Assembly: GCF_000186265.1 (NCBI RefSeq)
Contig: NC_014934.1
Location: 2,232,001 to 2,296,000, forward strand
Direction of reading: 5' to 3'
Length of the DNA: 64,000 nt
From: Cellulophaga algicola DSM 14237
Lineage (GTDB): Bacteria > Bacteroidota > Bacteroidia > Flavobacteriales > Flavobacteriaceae
Shown: positions 9,013 to 17,251 of the stretch, in pieces
Position numbering within the stretch: position 1 is the stretch's first letter
Layout: every line of letters starts with the position of its first letter
Translations under genes and position numbers: made by a program
The notes under the pieces: model-generated
What the model was told of the DNA's origin: nothing
What the model saw: the letters and a program-made list of their open reading frames with translations, nothing else
The model's database searches: none

Positions 9013-10847
9013 ATGAAATATATAATACTGACGATTTTTTTTTAATTTTTTGCTCGTGCAATCTTCAAGAGAAAAATAATCAAACTAAAAATCAATTGAA
9101 TAACAGGGTATTAGATTCTGTTCAATTTGAAAATAATACAAGCGTAATCTTTTTAAAGAAATTCACTAATGATAAATTAAAAGATATTTTAATACGTGAA
9201 TTAAAGTTAGCTGTAAAAAATTATAAATATCCCCATTCAAACATTTTTTCTACAGATATTAAATCTAAACTTATTGAAGATCAAAATGCAAATAGTAAAC
9301 CTTTAGATGGCGGAGTAATATCAGGCACATTTCCAAACTTGGTTTCCAAAGTTTCAGATCAACGACTTATAGAGACGTATTTTAAGCACACTAAAAACTT
9401 TATTTTTGGTGAAGTTCCTGGTATTAGTGAAAAAGACTTTAAAATATTTTATATAGATACTCTTGTAAACCCTATTTTAAGCGATGGAGAAGGTAATTTA
9501 AATGTTCAAAAAGAGGGTAGAGTTGTAGCTAACCGAACTGTAGGCTTAAATGTATATGAAAGTGTAAAGAAAAGGGAACCCCAAGATGTTACTATTAAGT
9601 TGGGGCATGGGCGTTTTCATGTAGAAGGTAGTGTGAGTGGTTTTGTAGGTGCCTCACTTAATTTATCAGGTGGTTTTGAAGTCAACACCTATAAAGGAGT
9701 TGCGCAATTAACAGGTAAAAAAGATCCTACAGAAGAAAAAGCTACGGCTTATAAGGGTAAATTATTAGCAGCTACCGAAAAAGGAAAAAATAATCCATCG
9801 GCAGATGTAAGCCTTTTTGGTGCTGATGCTGGTGGTAAGGCTTCTGCTTTTGCAGGGGCTAAAGCGGAAGCTTCTTTAAGTATAGCACTAGAGTGGACAA
9901 ACCCTGACAAAATCACTAAAGGCTGGGGAATTTTAGCTAGTGTGGGCGGTGCAGTAACAGGTACAGCGGGTGCAGGGCTAGAGGGAGAATTTAAAATAGG
10001 CTTTGATCAAAAAACGGGAACTTTTCAAATAAAAGTAAAAGCAAATGCCACTTGGGGCTTAGGCGGTGGTGGTGCCATGAGTTTTAGCGTTGGTATTGAG
10101 CAGTTATATGATTTTGTAGTATTAGTGTACCATAAACTAGAAGAAAATGACTTTAATATTCTTAAAGTTTTTGAACAAAAATTATATTCTGATAATTTGA
10201 CAGAGTCCGAGTCGGATATTGATGTTTTTGAAGTATATACAGGTTGGATACTAAAACTTTGGCAACAAAAAGATTATTTTAAAGCTGCGGGAGCTTTAAT
10301 GGGAAGCTCTGCTGTTTTTGGTTTTTCAATTTTACAAGATTTTAATGACTTTGTTGATGAATTTAAAAACTACGAAGAGAATAGAACTGAAACTGAATAT
10401 ATGGCTGCAAATGTTATAGCGAATTCGAATATGCTTACCTACGTACCACCTAAAGTTAAAGGTCGTATGTTGTACCAATTGGCGGAATATAAATACATTC
10501 AAATTATTAGAAAAGATAGGCAAAAAGAAATTGATGTCATAGCTAATTTAGTTTCTGGTGATTTATATGCTGATTTTGAAGAGGCTGCGTTGATAATTAT
10601 CGAATCTATTACTCATGGGCGCGAATGGCAAGAAACTATGGAGCATATGGCTGTTAAAGCCTTAGATGGCACATACCAAGTACATGATGAGACTACCAAA
10701 GGAACCTCTGGGCGGTTTATAGCTGTACAAGAAAGTAAACAGTTTTTGCAAAACGAATTATTAACGGACACTGATGATTGGAAACGTTTTGAAAACCATA
10801 TAAATACTATTAAAAATTTGGATAAAGCATGGATAAAAGAATTTTAA
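9013..10847 (+). pseudogene. large Gly/Ala-rich lipoprotein, frameshift in the signal peptide
   Basis: The long frame (from about 9096) has no good start. A natural start is ATG 9013: MKYIILTIFF, then a stop at 9043 caused by a T9 run. With ten T the reading goes on as LIFCSCNLQEKNN and joins the long frame, giving a lipoprotein of 611 residues. Near the middle is a Gly/Ala-rich region (GADAGGKASAFAGAKAEASL, GLGGGGAMSFSVG) of alternating beta type. The C-terminal third is helical and acidic. No family is recognised. It overlaps the next gene by 19 bases. The break would remove export, so this gene is either off, switchable through the T tract, or mis-sequenced. Confidence 0.6.
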
Positions 10848-11629
10848 AATTTCATAAACTATTATTACTTTTTTTTTTACTGGTTCAAAGCTGTAATTCA
10901 CAAAAAAAAGCAACCCCAGAACAGGAACAAATTTTAGAAGCGGCAAAAACTAATTTTGTTTTTGTAGAAGGGGGCACATTTATGATGGGTAAAAATGGTA
11001 TTAGATTTGCGAATGAACATGAGGTTACATTAGACAGTTACTCGATAAGTAAGTACGAAACAACTTGGGAGGAATTTGATGTATATTCGGAATTAAATGA
11101 TTTAGAACTTGTTTATCCTAATTACCGAAATCAAGATGATATGGGACCAAATTTTGGAGCTATTGGTATGAATTGGTACCAAGCTAAATCGTATTGTGAA
11201 TGGTTAGGAGAACAACTTAATTTACCGATAGATTTGCGAACAGAAGCCCAATGGGAATATGCAGCACGTAGCCGTGGGTTAAATGTTGAGCATGCTACAG
11301 ATAGTGGAAAAATAGAAGGGAGTTTTACTGAAAAAAGAAATTACGATGGGTCAAAAGTAGCAGTAGGAACTTTTCCACCCAATCCTTTAGGAATATATGA
11401 TATGTCTGGTGGAAGACCTGAATGGACAAATGATTGGAGTGTAATGTATCCAGAAGAACCTATTACTAACCCTAGGTATGATACTATCGTTAATAGAAAA
11501 GACAAAGTAATCCGTGGTTTTCATAAATTAAGTAATTCAGTATATGTGCGTAGCTCTAGAGAACCTGAGCAAGATGGTTTTGGCGGAGGTTTCCGTTGTG
11601 TTTGTAATCAGAAAACTAAAATAGAGTAA
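10829..11629 (+). CDS. SUMF1/FGE-like lipoprotein, copy 1
   Basis: After a lipoprotein signal (lipobox VQSC, then NSQ) comes a formylglycine-generating-enzyme-type domain (PF03781): FVEGGTFMMG, ISKYETTWEEF, EAQWEYAARSRG, GIYDMSGG.PEWTNDW and GGGFRCV. True FGE carries two catalytic Cys between RGGS and the GFRC end; here the segment reads RGFHKLSNSVYVRSSREPEQ and has none, so sulfatase activation is unlikely. The fold may act as a binding scaffold. The start lies inside the end of the preceding gene and the stop shares a base with copy 2, so they are co-transcribed. An immunity or accessory role is inferred from the island context. Confidence 0.75.
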   Translation: MDKRILKFHKLLLLFFLLVQSCNSQKKATPEQEQILEAAKTNFVFVEGGTFMMGKNGIRFANEHEVTLDSYSISKYETTWEEFDVYSELNDLELVYPNYRNQDDMGPNFGAIGMNWYQAKSYCEWLGEQLNLPIDLRTEAQWEYAARSRGLNVEHATDSGKIEGSFTEKRNYDGSKVAVGTFPPNPLGIYDMSGGRPEWTNDWSVMYPEEPITNPRYDTIVNRKDKVIRGFHKLSNSVYVRSSREPEQDGFGGGFRCVCNQKTKIE

Positions 11630-12408
11630 TGTGTGTAAAATTATCTTTAATCTTATTTTGTGTACTGGTTCAAAGTTGTAATTCACAAAAATGCGCAACA
11701 TCAGAACAGGAACAAATTTTAGAAACTGCAAAAATTAATTTTGTGTTTGTAGAAGGGGGTGCGTTTACGATGGGTAAAAATGGAGTTTCAATTGCTTATG
11801 AGCACGAGGTTACGTTAGATAGTTATGCTATAAGTAAATACGAAACAACTTGGGAAGAGTTTGATTTGTATTTTTTATTAAATGAAAAAGAAATAATCAA
11901 TCCACAATACCGAAATGGTATAAAAGATTATGGGCCTAAATATGCAGCTAAAAAAAACACATGGTTCTTAGCAAAATCATATTGTCAATGGTTAGGGGAA
12001 CAACTTAATTTACCGATAGATTTGCCAACAGAAGCCCAATGGGAATATGCAGCACGTAGTCGTGGGTTAAATGTAGAGCATGCCACGGATAGTGGTATTA
12101 TTGAAGTAGGTGAAGATGATAATTACGGGACGGATACACCTGTTGGCACCTATCTTCCAAATCCTTTAGGAATATATGATATGTCTGGAGGTAGAGCAGA
12201 ATGGACAAATGATTGGTTGGCGTTATATTCAAAAGAACCTGTTGTAAACCCTAGGTTTGATAGCATAGTTTCTGGTACTGTAAAAATAATTCGTGGGTTC
12301 CACTCTTTAAGTAATTCTGTGTACATACGTAGCTCTAGAGAGCCTGAACAAGATGGTTTTGGCGGAGGTTTTCGTTGTGTTTGCAACCAAAAAACTCCTA
12401 TAGAGTAA
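11629..12408 (+). CDS. SUMF1/FGE-like lipoprotein, copy 2
   Basis: A tandem paralogue of copy 1 with the same layout: lipobox VQSC, SUMF1-type domain, terminal GGGFRCVCNQKTPIE. It differs from copy 1 in the middle (YFLLNEKEIINPQYRNGIKDYG) and near the end (LALYSKEPVVNPRFD). The catalytic Cys pair of true FGE is absent here too. It starts on the TAATG overlap with copy 1 and ends on a TAATG overlap with a short truncated copy. The start encodes MCVKLSLILFCVLVQSC, a normal lipoprotein signal. Confidence 0.75.
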   Translation: MCVKLSLILFCVLVQSCNSQKCATSEQEQILETAKINFVFVEGGAFTMGKNGVSIAYEHEVTLDSYAISKYETTWEEFDLYFLLNEKEIINPQYRNGIKDYGPKYAAKKNTWFLAKSYCQWLGEQLNLPIDLPTEAQWEYAARSRGLNVEHATDSGIIEVGEDDNYGTDTPVGTYLPNPLGIYDMSGGRAEWTNDWLALYSKEPVVNPRFDSIVSGTVKIIRGFHSLSNSVYIRSSREPEQDGFGGGFRCVCNQKTPIE

Positions 12409-12572
12409 TGCGTGTAAAATTCTCTTTAATCTTATGTTGCATACTTTTTCAAAGTTGCAATTCACAAAAAAAAGCAACCCCAGAACAAGAGCAAATTTTA
12501 GAAGCGGCAAAAGCTAATTTTGGAGCGTGTAGAGAGAATGTACTTGAAGCTAATTTAAAAGAAATAAGATGA
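12408..12572 (+). CDS. mini-lipoprotein, truncated FGE-like N-terminus
   Basis: A 54-residue frame with the FGE-family signal peptide and linker (SCNSQKKATPEQEQILEAAKANFG) that then turns into CRENVLEANLKEIR and stops. It starts on the TAATG overlap after copy 2 and its stop overlaps the next ATG. The same junction recurs at 14427 and about 17180, so the truncation is old and was copied with the unit. It could be a real small lipoprotein or a recombination scar; translation is plausible because of the overlaps. Confidence 0.5.
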   Translation: MRVKFSLILCCILFQSCNSQKKATPEQEQILEAAKANFGACRENVLEANLKEIR

Positions 12573-13498
12573 GGTATTTAATAATGATTTTTATAATTAT
12601 AAATATTCTACTAAGTTGTAAAGAGAATATAAAGCAACAAATAATTAGCGATAATTTAGAAATTAAACAAGAGGTTGTATCAAACGATATGATGAGCACG
12701 TGTATTTCTGAAAGGCAATGTTGTGAACCCTGTGAAAATCTACCAAGAGACGGTAAAACGACTATAACTTGCCTTAAGCGTAATATAAGCGAATTACACG
12801 AAATTTCAGGACAAAACGAAATAAAGGCACGCTTTCATTATAATGAAAACTGTAAGTTAGATTCATTAAGCTTGGAGTTTAAATTAGATGATCGCTCTTT
12901 TGGTAATGAAGAAGATTTTAATTTAGATTTTATTGTAGCAGATATTGGATACATTCATAAAGATTCAACTTATTTTATGAAACAGTTCAATACAAAAGAG
13001 TTTCAAAAGAGTGGAATTAATGGGAATGTAATGGTTTCATTTCCATTAGAAGGCGTTGCATTAGATACTATTAATTTTATAGCAGTAAGCACTATAGGCA
13101 ATGAAAGAGAAAAGACTTTAGTTTCAAATTTATATTGTTATAATAATACACTGTTTCTAGTGGACAAACAAAAAACATATTTAGATCACAAAGCTTTTTT
13201 AAATACGAATGTTGTTTATAGTATAGTATCGACTAAAAATAATATTATTGATAAAATTTCACTCACTGTTAAGACTACAAATATAGATGCATTAACTGCT
13301 TATAACATTGTTGTCAATGGCACAGAATTAAATTTTAAACATAGTATCAATATTTCTTTTCGTGACTCTAAAAAAGAAGATAAAGGATGTCTTTTAGAAA
13401 ATGTTCTTAAAATGAATGACAACTATCTAGAATTGAAATTAGATGTAAGTAAATTAAATATTAAAAAAATTGATAAAGTTGAGGCTAATTTACGCTAG
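12569..13498 (+). CDS. Cys-rich lipoprotein, intact copy
   Basis: A 309-residue lipoprotein (lipobox LLSC, Cys17). Near residues 48-62 is a Cys cluster (STCISERQCCEPCENLP), followed by a long beta-rich body ending in VSKLNIKKIDKVEANLR. No family is recognised. A second copy (14589/16063-16936) has nearly the same N- and C-terminal parts, but residues about 111-188 differ strongly. The pattern of fixed ends and variable middle suggests selection on binding specificity, as in immunity or receptor proteins. Confidence 0.65.
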   Translation: MRYLIMIFIIINILLSCKENIKQQIISDNLEIKQEVVSNDMMSTCISERQCCEPCENLPRDGKTTITCLKRNISELHEISGQNEIKARFHYNENCKLDSLSLEFKLDDRSFGNEEDFNLDFIVADIGYIHKDSTYFMKQFNTKEFQKSGINGNVMVSFPLEGVALDTINFIAVSTIGNEREKTLVSNLYCYNNTLFLVDKQKTYLDHKAFLNTNVVYSIVSTKNNIIDKISLTVKTTNIDALTAYNIVVNGTELNFKHSINISFRDSKKEDKGCLLENVLKMNDNYLELKLDVSKLNIKKIDKVEANLR

Positions 13499-13629
13499 AG
13501 GATAGTCAAAAATTTTTATTAAAAACAATACAACAGTAGTTATCCTTTATTTCGTTTTAATATTAATGAATTAATTTAAAAGTGAACTTATCTTATTGAA
13601 GTAACGAAATTTTATAATTTAGACATGAT

Positions 13630-14427
13630 ATGTATAAAATAATCATAAGATTTCATAAACTATTAGTCCTTCTATGTTGCGTATTAACGCAAAGTTGTAA
13701 TTCACAAAAAAGCGCAACCCCAGAACAAGAGCAAATATTAAAAGATGCAAAAGCTAATTTTGTATTTGTAGAAGGGGGTGCGTTTACGATGGGTAAAAAT
13801 GGAGTTTCAATTGCTTATGAGCACGAGGTTACGTTAGATAGTTATGCTATAAGTAAGTACGAAACAACTTGGGAAGAATTTGATTTGTATTTTTTATTAA
13901 ATGAAAAAGAAATAATCAATCCACAATACCGAAATGGTATAAAAGATTATGGGCCTAAATATGCAGCTAAAAAAAACACATGGTTCTTAGCAAAATCATA
14001 TTGTCAATGGTTAGGGGAACAACTTAATTTACCTATAGATTTACCAACAGAAGCCCAGTGGGAATATGCAGCACGTAGTCGTGGGCTAGATGTAGAGCAT
14101 GCCACCAATAGCGGAAAAATTGAAGGAGGTGTAAATGATAATTATGGAGTAGACACTAAAGTTGGAATTTATCCTCCAAACTCCTTAGGCATTTACGATA
14201 TGTCTGGAGGAAGACCTGAATGGACAAATGATTGGAGTGTAATGTATCCAGAAGAACCTATTACAAACCCTAGGTATGATACTATCGTTAATAGAAAAGA
14301 CAAAGTAATCCGTGGTTTTCATAAATTAAGTAATTCAGTATATGTGCGTAGCTCAAGAGAACCTGAGCAAGATGGTTTTGGCGGAGGTTTTCGTTGTGTT
14401 TGCAACCAAAAAACTCCTATAGAGTAA
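13630..14427 (+). CDS. SUMF1/FGE-like lipoprotein, copy 3 (mosaic)
   Basis: It has the same layout as copies 1 and 2, with lipobox TQSC. The DNA from about 13780 to 14050 is almost identical to copy 2, about 14205 to 14370 is almost identical to copy 1, and the last bases match copy 2 again (KTPIE). This is a gene-conversion mosaic. The Cys pair of catalytic FGE is missing. It ends on a TAATG overlap with a second mini-lipoprotein. Confidence 0.75.
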   Translation: MYKIIIRFHKLLVLLCCVLTQSCNSQKSATPEQEQILKDAKANFVFVEGGAFTMGKNGVSIAYEHEVTLDSYAISKYETTWEEFDLYFLLNEKEIINPQYRNGIKDYGPKYAAKKNTWFLAKSYCQWLGEQLNLPIDLPTEAQWEYAARSRGLDVEHATNSGKIEGGVNDNYGVDTKVGIYPPNSLGIYDMSGGRPEWTNDWSVMYPEEPITNPRYDTIVNRKDKVIRGFHKLSNSVYVRSSREPEQDGFGGGFRCVCNQKTPIE

Positions 14428-14567
14428 TGCGTTTAAAATTATTTTTAATCTTATGTTGCGTACTGGTTCAAGGCTGTAATTCACAAAAAAGTGCAACACC
14501 AGAACAGGAGCAAATTTTAGAAACAGCAAAAATTAATTTTGGAGTGTGTAGAGAGAATGTACTTTAA
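14427..14567 (+). CDS. mini-lipoprotein, second copy
   Basis: A 46-residue frame (lipobox VQGC) ending INFGVCRENVL. It matches the mini-lipoprotein at 12408 but stops earlier because GAA is replaced by TAA. It starts on the TAATG overlap with copy 3. It may be a scar rather than a functional protein. Confidence 0.4.
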   Translation: MRLKLFLILCCVLVQGCNSQKSATPEQEQILETAKINFGVCRENVL

Positions 14568-14588
14568 ACTAATTTAAAAGAAATAAGA

Positions 14589-14651
14589 TGAGGTATTTAA
14601 TAATGATTTTTGTAATTATAAATATTTTACTAAGTTGTAAAGAGAATATAA
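14589..14651 (+). pseudogene. 5' fragment of the second Cys-rich lipoprotein gene
   Basis: Encodes the signal peptide MRYLIMIFVIINILLSCKEN and then runs into the IS at 14652. The rest of the gene resumes at 16063. Apart from the insertion the reading frame is intact across one copy of the 8-bp target. Confidence 0.8.
14644..14651 (+). repeat. 8-bp target-site duplication, left
   Basis: GAATATAA, repeated at 16063-16070. The uninterrupted paralogue at 12569 carries this 8-mer once, confirming it as the target. Confidence 0.85.
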
Positions 14652-14684
14652 GGATCAAGGAATATTCTTGGGGAGTGAGATAAA

Positions 14685-15533
14685 TTAGGCATATAATTTT
14701 GTTAGTCTAAACAAGAAAAACTTAACATCTCTTACGCCTCTAAACATCGTCCTGAACTCTTTAATTTTAGCATTAAAGGATTCCGCGGAAGCATTGGTGC
14801 TCCTGTTATTAAAATAGTTCAAAATTGGTTTGTAATGCATTTGTATAGACCTTGCAATGGTGTTGAACGACTTAAAATTTGAGTTTTCTACTTCGTTATA
14901 CCACTGTGCCAATTTTAGTCTTGCTACATCCTTATTCGTATTATTTTCATAGATATAGCTTAATGCTTGGGCCAACTTATAGGCTTTTTCAATAGTTGGG
15001 TAAAGTCGAAACAATATTTCCGCTCTTTCTATTTGTCCTGCAGTCCATTTGGTCTTTGGTTTAAATAATACATATCGACTTCTGGCCAGCAACTGTCTAT
15101 GGGTATCTCCGTTTTCGAGAAGTTCTGGTCTATGTGTTTTTTCTGTTTTTCGAGCTTCTTCAATGGCTTTGTTTTCTATTTCTATAACTTCCCATCTTAA
15201 TCGGATACGTTCTTCTTGGACTGCTTCTGAGGCTAGTTTTTGAACATGGAATCTATCGGTCACGATCTCTGTTCTGGGGAAACATTTTTTAGCGATCAAA
15301 TTCATATTTCCAGCCATATCGACAGTAACTTCTTTGACTATATTTCGTCTTTCCACAGGGATTTTATTAAGCACACTGATGACGTTATCCGCTTTGGTTC
15401 CCTTGATAATGGCCACTATGCTACCTTTCTTTCCGTTAGCGCCTTTATTGGTTAGAATCGTGTAGAGTTCACCGTTGGACAAAGAGGTTTCATCTAAACT
15501 TAAATAGTAACCTAAATTTTTTCCAAAGAGCAA
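14685..15533 (-). CDS. IS transposase, catalytic part (ISL3-type DDE)
   Basis: A 282-residue frame typical of ISL3-type transposases: YYLSLDETSLSNGELY, VTVDMAGNM, IVTDRFHVQKL and a late NASAESFNAKIKEFR carry the expected acidic triad. It has only a TTG start at 15533. The same frame is open upstream to about 15665 and reads KVSLDNHAVSAKRFGDYYK, so it is the continuation of the N-terminal frame through a +1 shift. Confidence 0.8.
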   Translation of the reverse strand: MLFGKNLGYYLSLDETSLSNGELYTILTNKGANGKKGSIVAIIKGTKADNVISVLNKIPVERRNIVKEVTVDMAGNMNLIAKKCFPRTEIVTDRFHVQKLASEAVQEERIRLRWEVIEIENKAIEEARKTEKTHRPELLENGDTHRQLLARSRYVLFKPKTKWTAGQIERAEILFRLYPTIEKAYKLAQALSYIYENNTNKDVARLKLAQWYNEVENSNFKSFNTIARSIQMHYKPILNYFNNRSTNASAESFNAKIKEFRTMFRGVRDVKFFLFRLTKLYA

Positions 15534-15663
15534 CCACTTTTGTGAATGTTCCTTTTGGGGCCAATCCTTGAAGTCGCTAAGATGGTTTTTGTAGTGATAC
15601 TGTAGGGCTTTGCCATTAATTTTATAATAGTCGCCAAACCGTTTAGCGCTTACGGCATGATTG

Positions 15664-16005
15664 TCAAGCGATACCTTTTAAAAAAGAGGCAAATTCGCTG
15701 GTTATCCGAGTGCCTTTAGCTATTAAACCCCAATCTCTTTTTATAATTTTTCCCGTATCCATAAGAGTCCAGCGCCTACGCTTTATATGGAGCAGTACCG
15801 ATTTACCTCTTAGAGGGAAGTCCTCAACTGTTATCTCCGGTAAGAAGCCTTTGGAATGGGCTAATTCTGTTTGGTGCTCTTTGGGTAGCACGTTCTTTTC
15901 TTCTAAGTAAAAATGAACCTTACCTTCTGATGATTGATGGCTTACAATTTCAAAGTAATCCAATACGCCTTCCGGCAACAAATACCGCACTAATTCTATA
16001 TCCAA
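15664..16005 (-). CDS. IS transposase N-terminal part (ISAon1-like)
   Basis: A 113-residue frame starting at TTG 16005 and ending SEFASFLKGIA. It resembles the separately annotated N-terminal regions of ISAon1-like transposases. Just before its stop lies TTTTTTAAAAGG on the coding strand; a +1 shift there (or loss of one A) joins it to the catalytic frame. This may be programmed frameshifting or a mutation; I cannot tell which. Confidence 0.7.
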   Translation of the reverse strand: MDIELVRYLLPEGVLDYFEIVSHQSSEGKVHFYLEEKNVLPKEHQTELAHSKGFLPEITVEDFPLRGKSVLLHIKRRRWTLMDTGKIIKRDWGLIAKGTRITSEFASFLKGIA

Positions 16006-16062
16006 AATCTAAACACTTTTTTGTCAAAGATAAAGTTTCTCCCCAAGTTTTACGTTTGACCC

Positions 16063-16070
16063 GAATATAA
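16063..16070 (+). repeat. 8-bp target-site duplication, right
   Basis: GAATATAA directly after the IS right end, matching 14644-14651. Confidence 0.85.
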
Positions 16071-16936
16071 AGCAACAAATAATTAGCGATAATTTAGAAA
16101 TTAAACAAGAGGTTGTATCAAACGATATGATGAGCACGTGTATTTCTGAAAGGCAATGTTGTGAACCCTGTGAAAATCTACCAACAGACGGTAAAACGAC
16201 TATAGCTTGTCTTAAGCGTAATGTAAGCGAATTACACGAAATTTCCGAACAAAACGAAATAAAGGCAGGCTTTCATTATAATGAAAACTGTAAGTTAGAT
16301 TCATTAAGCTTGGAGTTTAAATTAGATGATCGTTCTTTCACTAATTCTAAAAACTTTAAATTAGAAAATTTATTAATACAATTGGGTTATATTGGAGAGG
16401 ATACAAGCCATTTCTCAGAGCAAATTGTTTTAGATAAATTTATTTTTTCGAAAAAAAAATTAAATGTAATTGCAAAGTTTCCCTTAACAGATACAAGATT
16501 GGATTCCATTAATTATTTAGTTGTTGAGACTATTGGTTATGAGAATGGAAAAACCTTAGTTTCAAATTTATACACTTATAATAATTCACTGTTTCTAGTA
16601 GATAAACAAAACACATATTTAGATCACAAAGCATTCTTAAAAACTAACGTTGTTTATAATATAATTTCGACTAAAAATAATATTATTAATAAAATTTCGC
16701 TCACTGTTAAGACTACAAACATAGATGCGTTAACTGCTTATAATGTTATTGTCAATGGCATAGAATTACATTTTAAATATAGTGTCAATGCTTCATTCAA
16801 TGACTTTAAAATAGAAGCTAAGGGATGTATTTTAGAAAATGTTCTTAAAATGAATGGCAACTATCTGGAATTGAAATTAGATGTAAGTAAATTAAATATT
16901 AAAAAAATAGATAAAATTGAGGCTAATTTACACTAG
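16063..16936 (+). pseudogene. 3' part of the second Cys-rich lipoprotein gene
   Basis: It resumes in frame after the IS as NIKQQIISDNLEIKQEVV and runs to the stop at 16936. The first internal ATG is at 16127, so any product would lack the export signal. It keeps the Cys cluster (STCISERQCCEPCENLP). Compared with the intact copy the ends match closely, while the centre (TNSKNFKLENLLIQLGYIG and onward) is diverged. The coding part is otherwise undamaged, so the insertion is probably recent. Confidence 0.8.
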
Positions 16937-17067
16937 AGGATAGTCAAAATTTTTTATTAAAAACAATACAACAGTAGCTATCCTTTATTAAGTTTTAATA
17001 CTAATAAAGTAATTTAAAAGTGAACTTATCTTATTGAAGTAACGAAATTTTATAATTTGGACATGAC

Positions 17068-17226
17068 ATGGATAAAATAATCATAAGATTTCATAAACTA
17101 TTAGTCCTTTATGTTGCGTATTAACGCAAAGTTGTAATTCACAATAACAGCCTACAAAAGAGCAAAAACTAATTTTGGAGTGTGTAGAGAGAATGTACTT
17201 GAAACTAATTCAAAAAAAATAAGATG
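17068..17226 (+). pseudogene. FGE-like lipoprotein remnant
   Basis: It starts like copy 3 (MDKIIIRFHKLLVL) but loses one base soon after, then keeps only the TQSCNSQ region and a shrunken linker before the CRENVLE junction (GTGTAGAGAGAATGTACT). It is followed by ATGAAGTATTTAATAAT, a remnant start of a third Cys-rich lipoprotein, before an unrelated gene begins at 17252. Together this is a collapsed third unit. Confidence 0.65.
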
Positions 17227-17251
17227 AAGTATTTAATAATAATTTTTATAG

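Larger units (their letters stand above)
12361..13675 (+). repeat. duplicated unit, copy 1
   Basis: This 1.3-kb unit (3' end of an FGE-like gene, mini-lipoprotein, Cys-rich lipoprotein, 130-bp spacer, 5' start of the next FGE-like gene) recurs at 14380-17110. After removing the IS and one target duplication, the second unit is about 1312 bases, nearly the same length. Ends are near identical; the centre of the Cys-rich gene is diverged. Confidence 0.7.
14652..16062 (-). mobile_element. insertion sequence, ISAon1/ISL3-like, 1411 bp
   Basis: The left end reads GGATCAAGGAATATTCTTGG and the right end, reversed, GGGTCAAACGTAAAACTTGG. These imperfect terminal inverted repeats share GG.TCAA, CTTGGGGAG. 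An 8-bp target duplication flanks it. Two frames on the minus strand encode an N-terminal part and a DDE transposase. The 8-bp duplication and transposase type fit the ISL3 group; the ISAon1 label rests on resemblance of the two-frame layout. It interrupts the second Cys-rich lipoprotein gene. Confidence 0.85.
14380..17110 (+). repeat. duplicated unit, copy 2, with IS inside
   Basis: This is the second copy of the 12361-13675 unit. The spacer 16937-17067 matches 13499-13629 closely (GAACTTATCTTATTGAAGTA and neighbours). An IS element with its target duplication adds 1419 bases. The following FGE-like start is decayed in this copy. Confidence 0.7.

Noticed and set aside
12375-12407. Upstream extension of the mini-lipoprotein
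   Set aside because: It overlaps the end of FGE-like copy 2 out of frame. The ATG at 12408 gives a clean lipoprotein signal and a TAATG overlap.
15049-15455. Plus-strand frames inside the IS
   Set aside because: They lie antisense to the transposase and have no recognisable features.
16127-16936. Intact cytosolic protein starting at Met 16127
   Set aside because: It is the downstream part of a lipoprotein gene cut by the IS. The paralogue at 12569 shows the true start.
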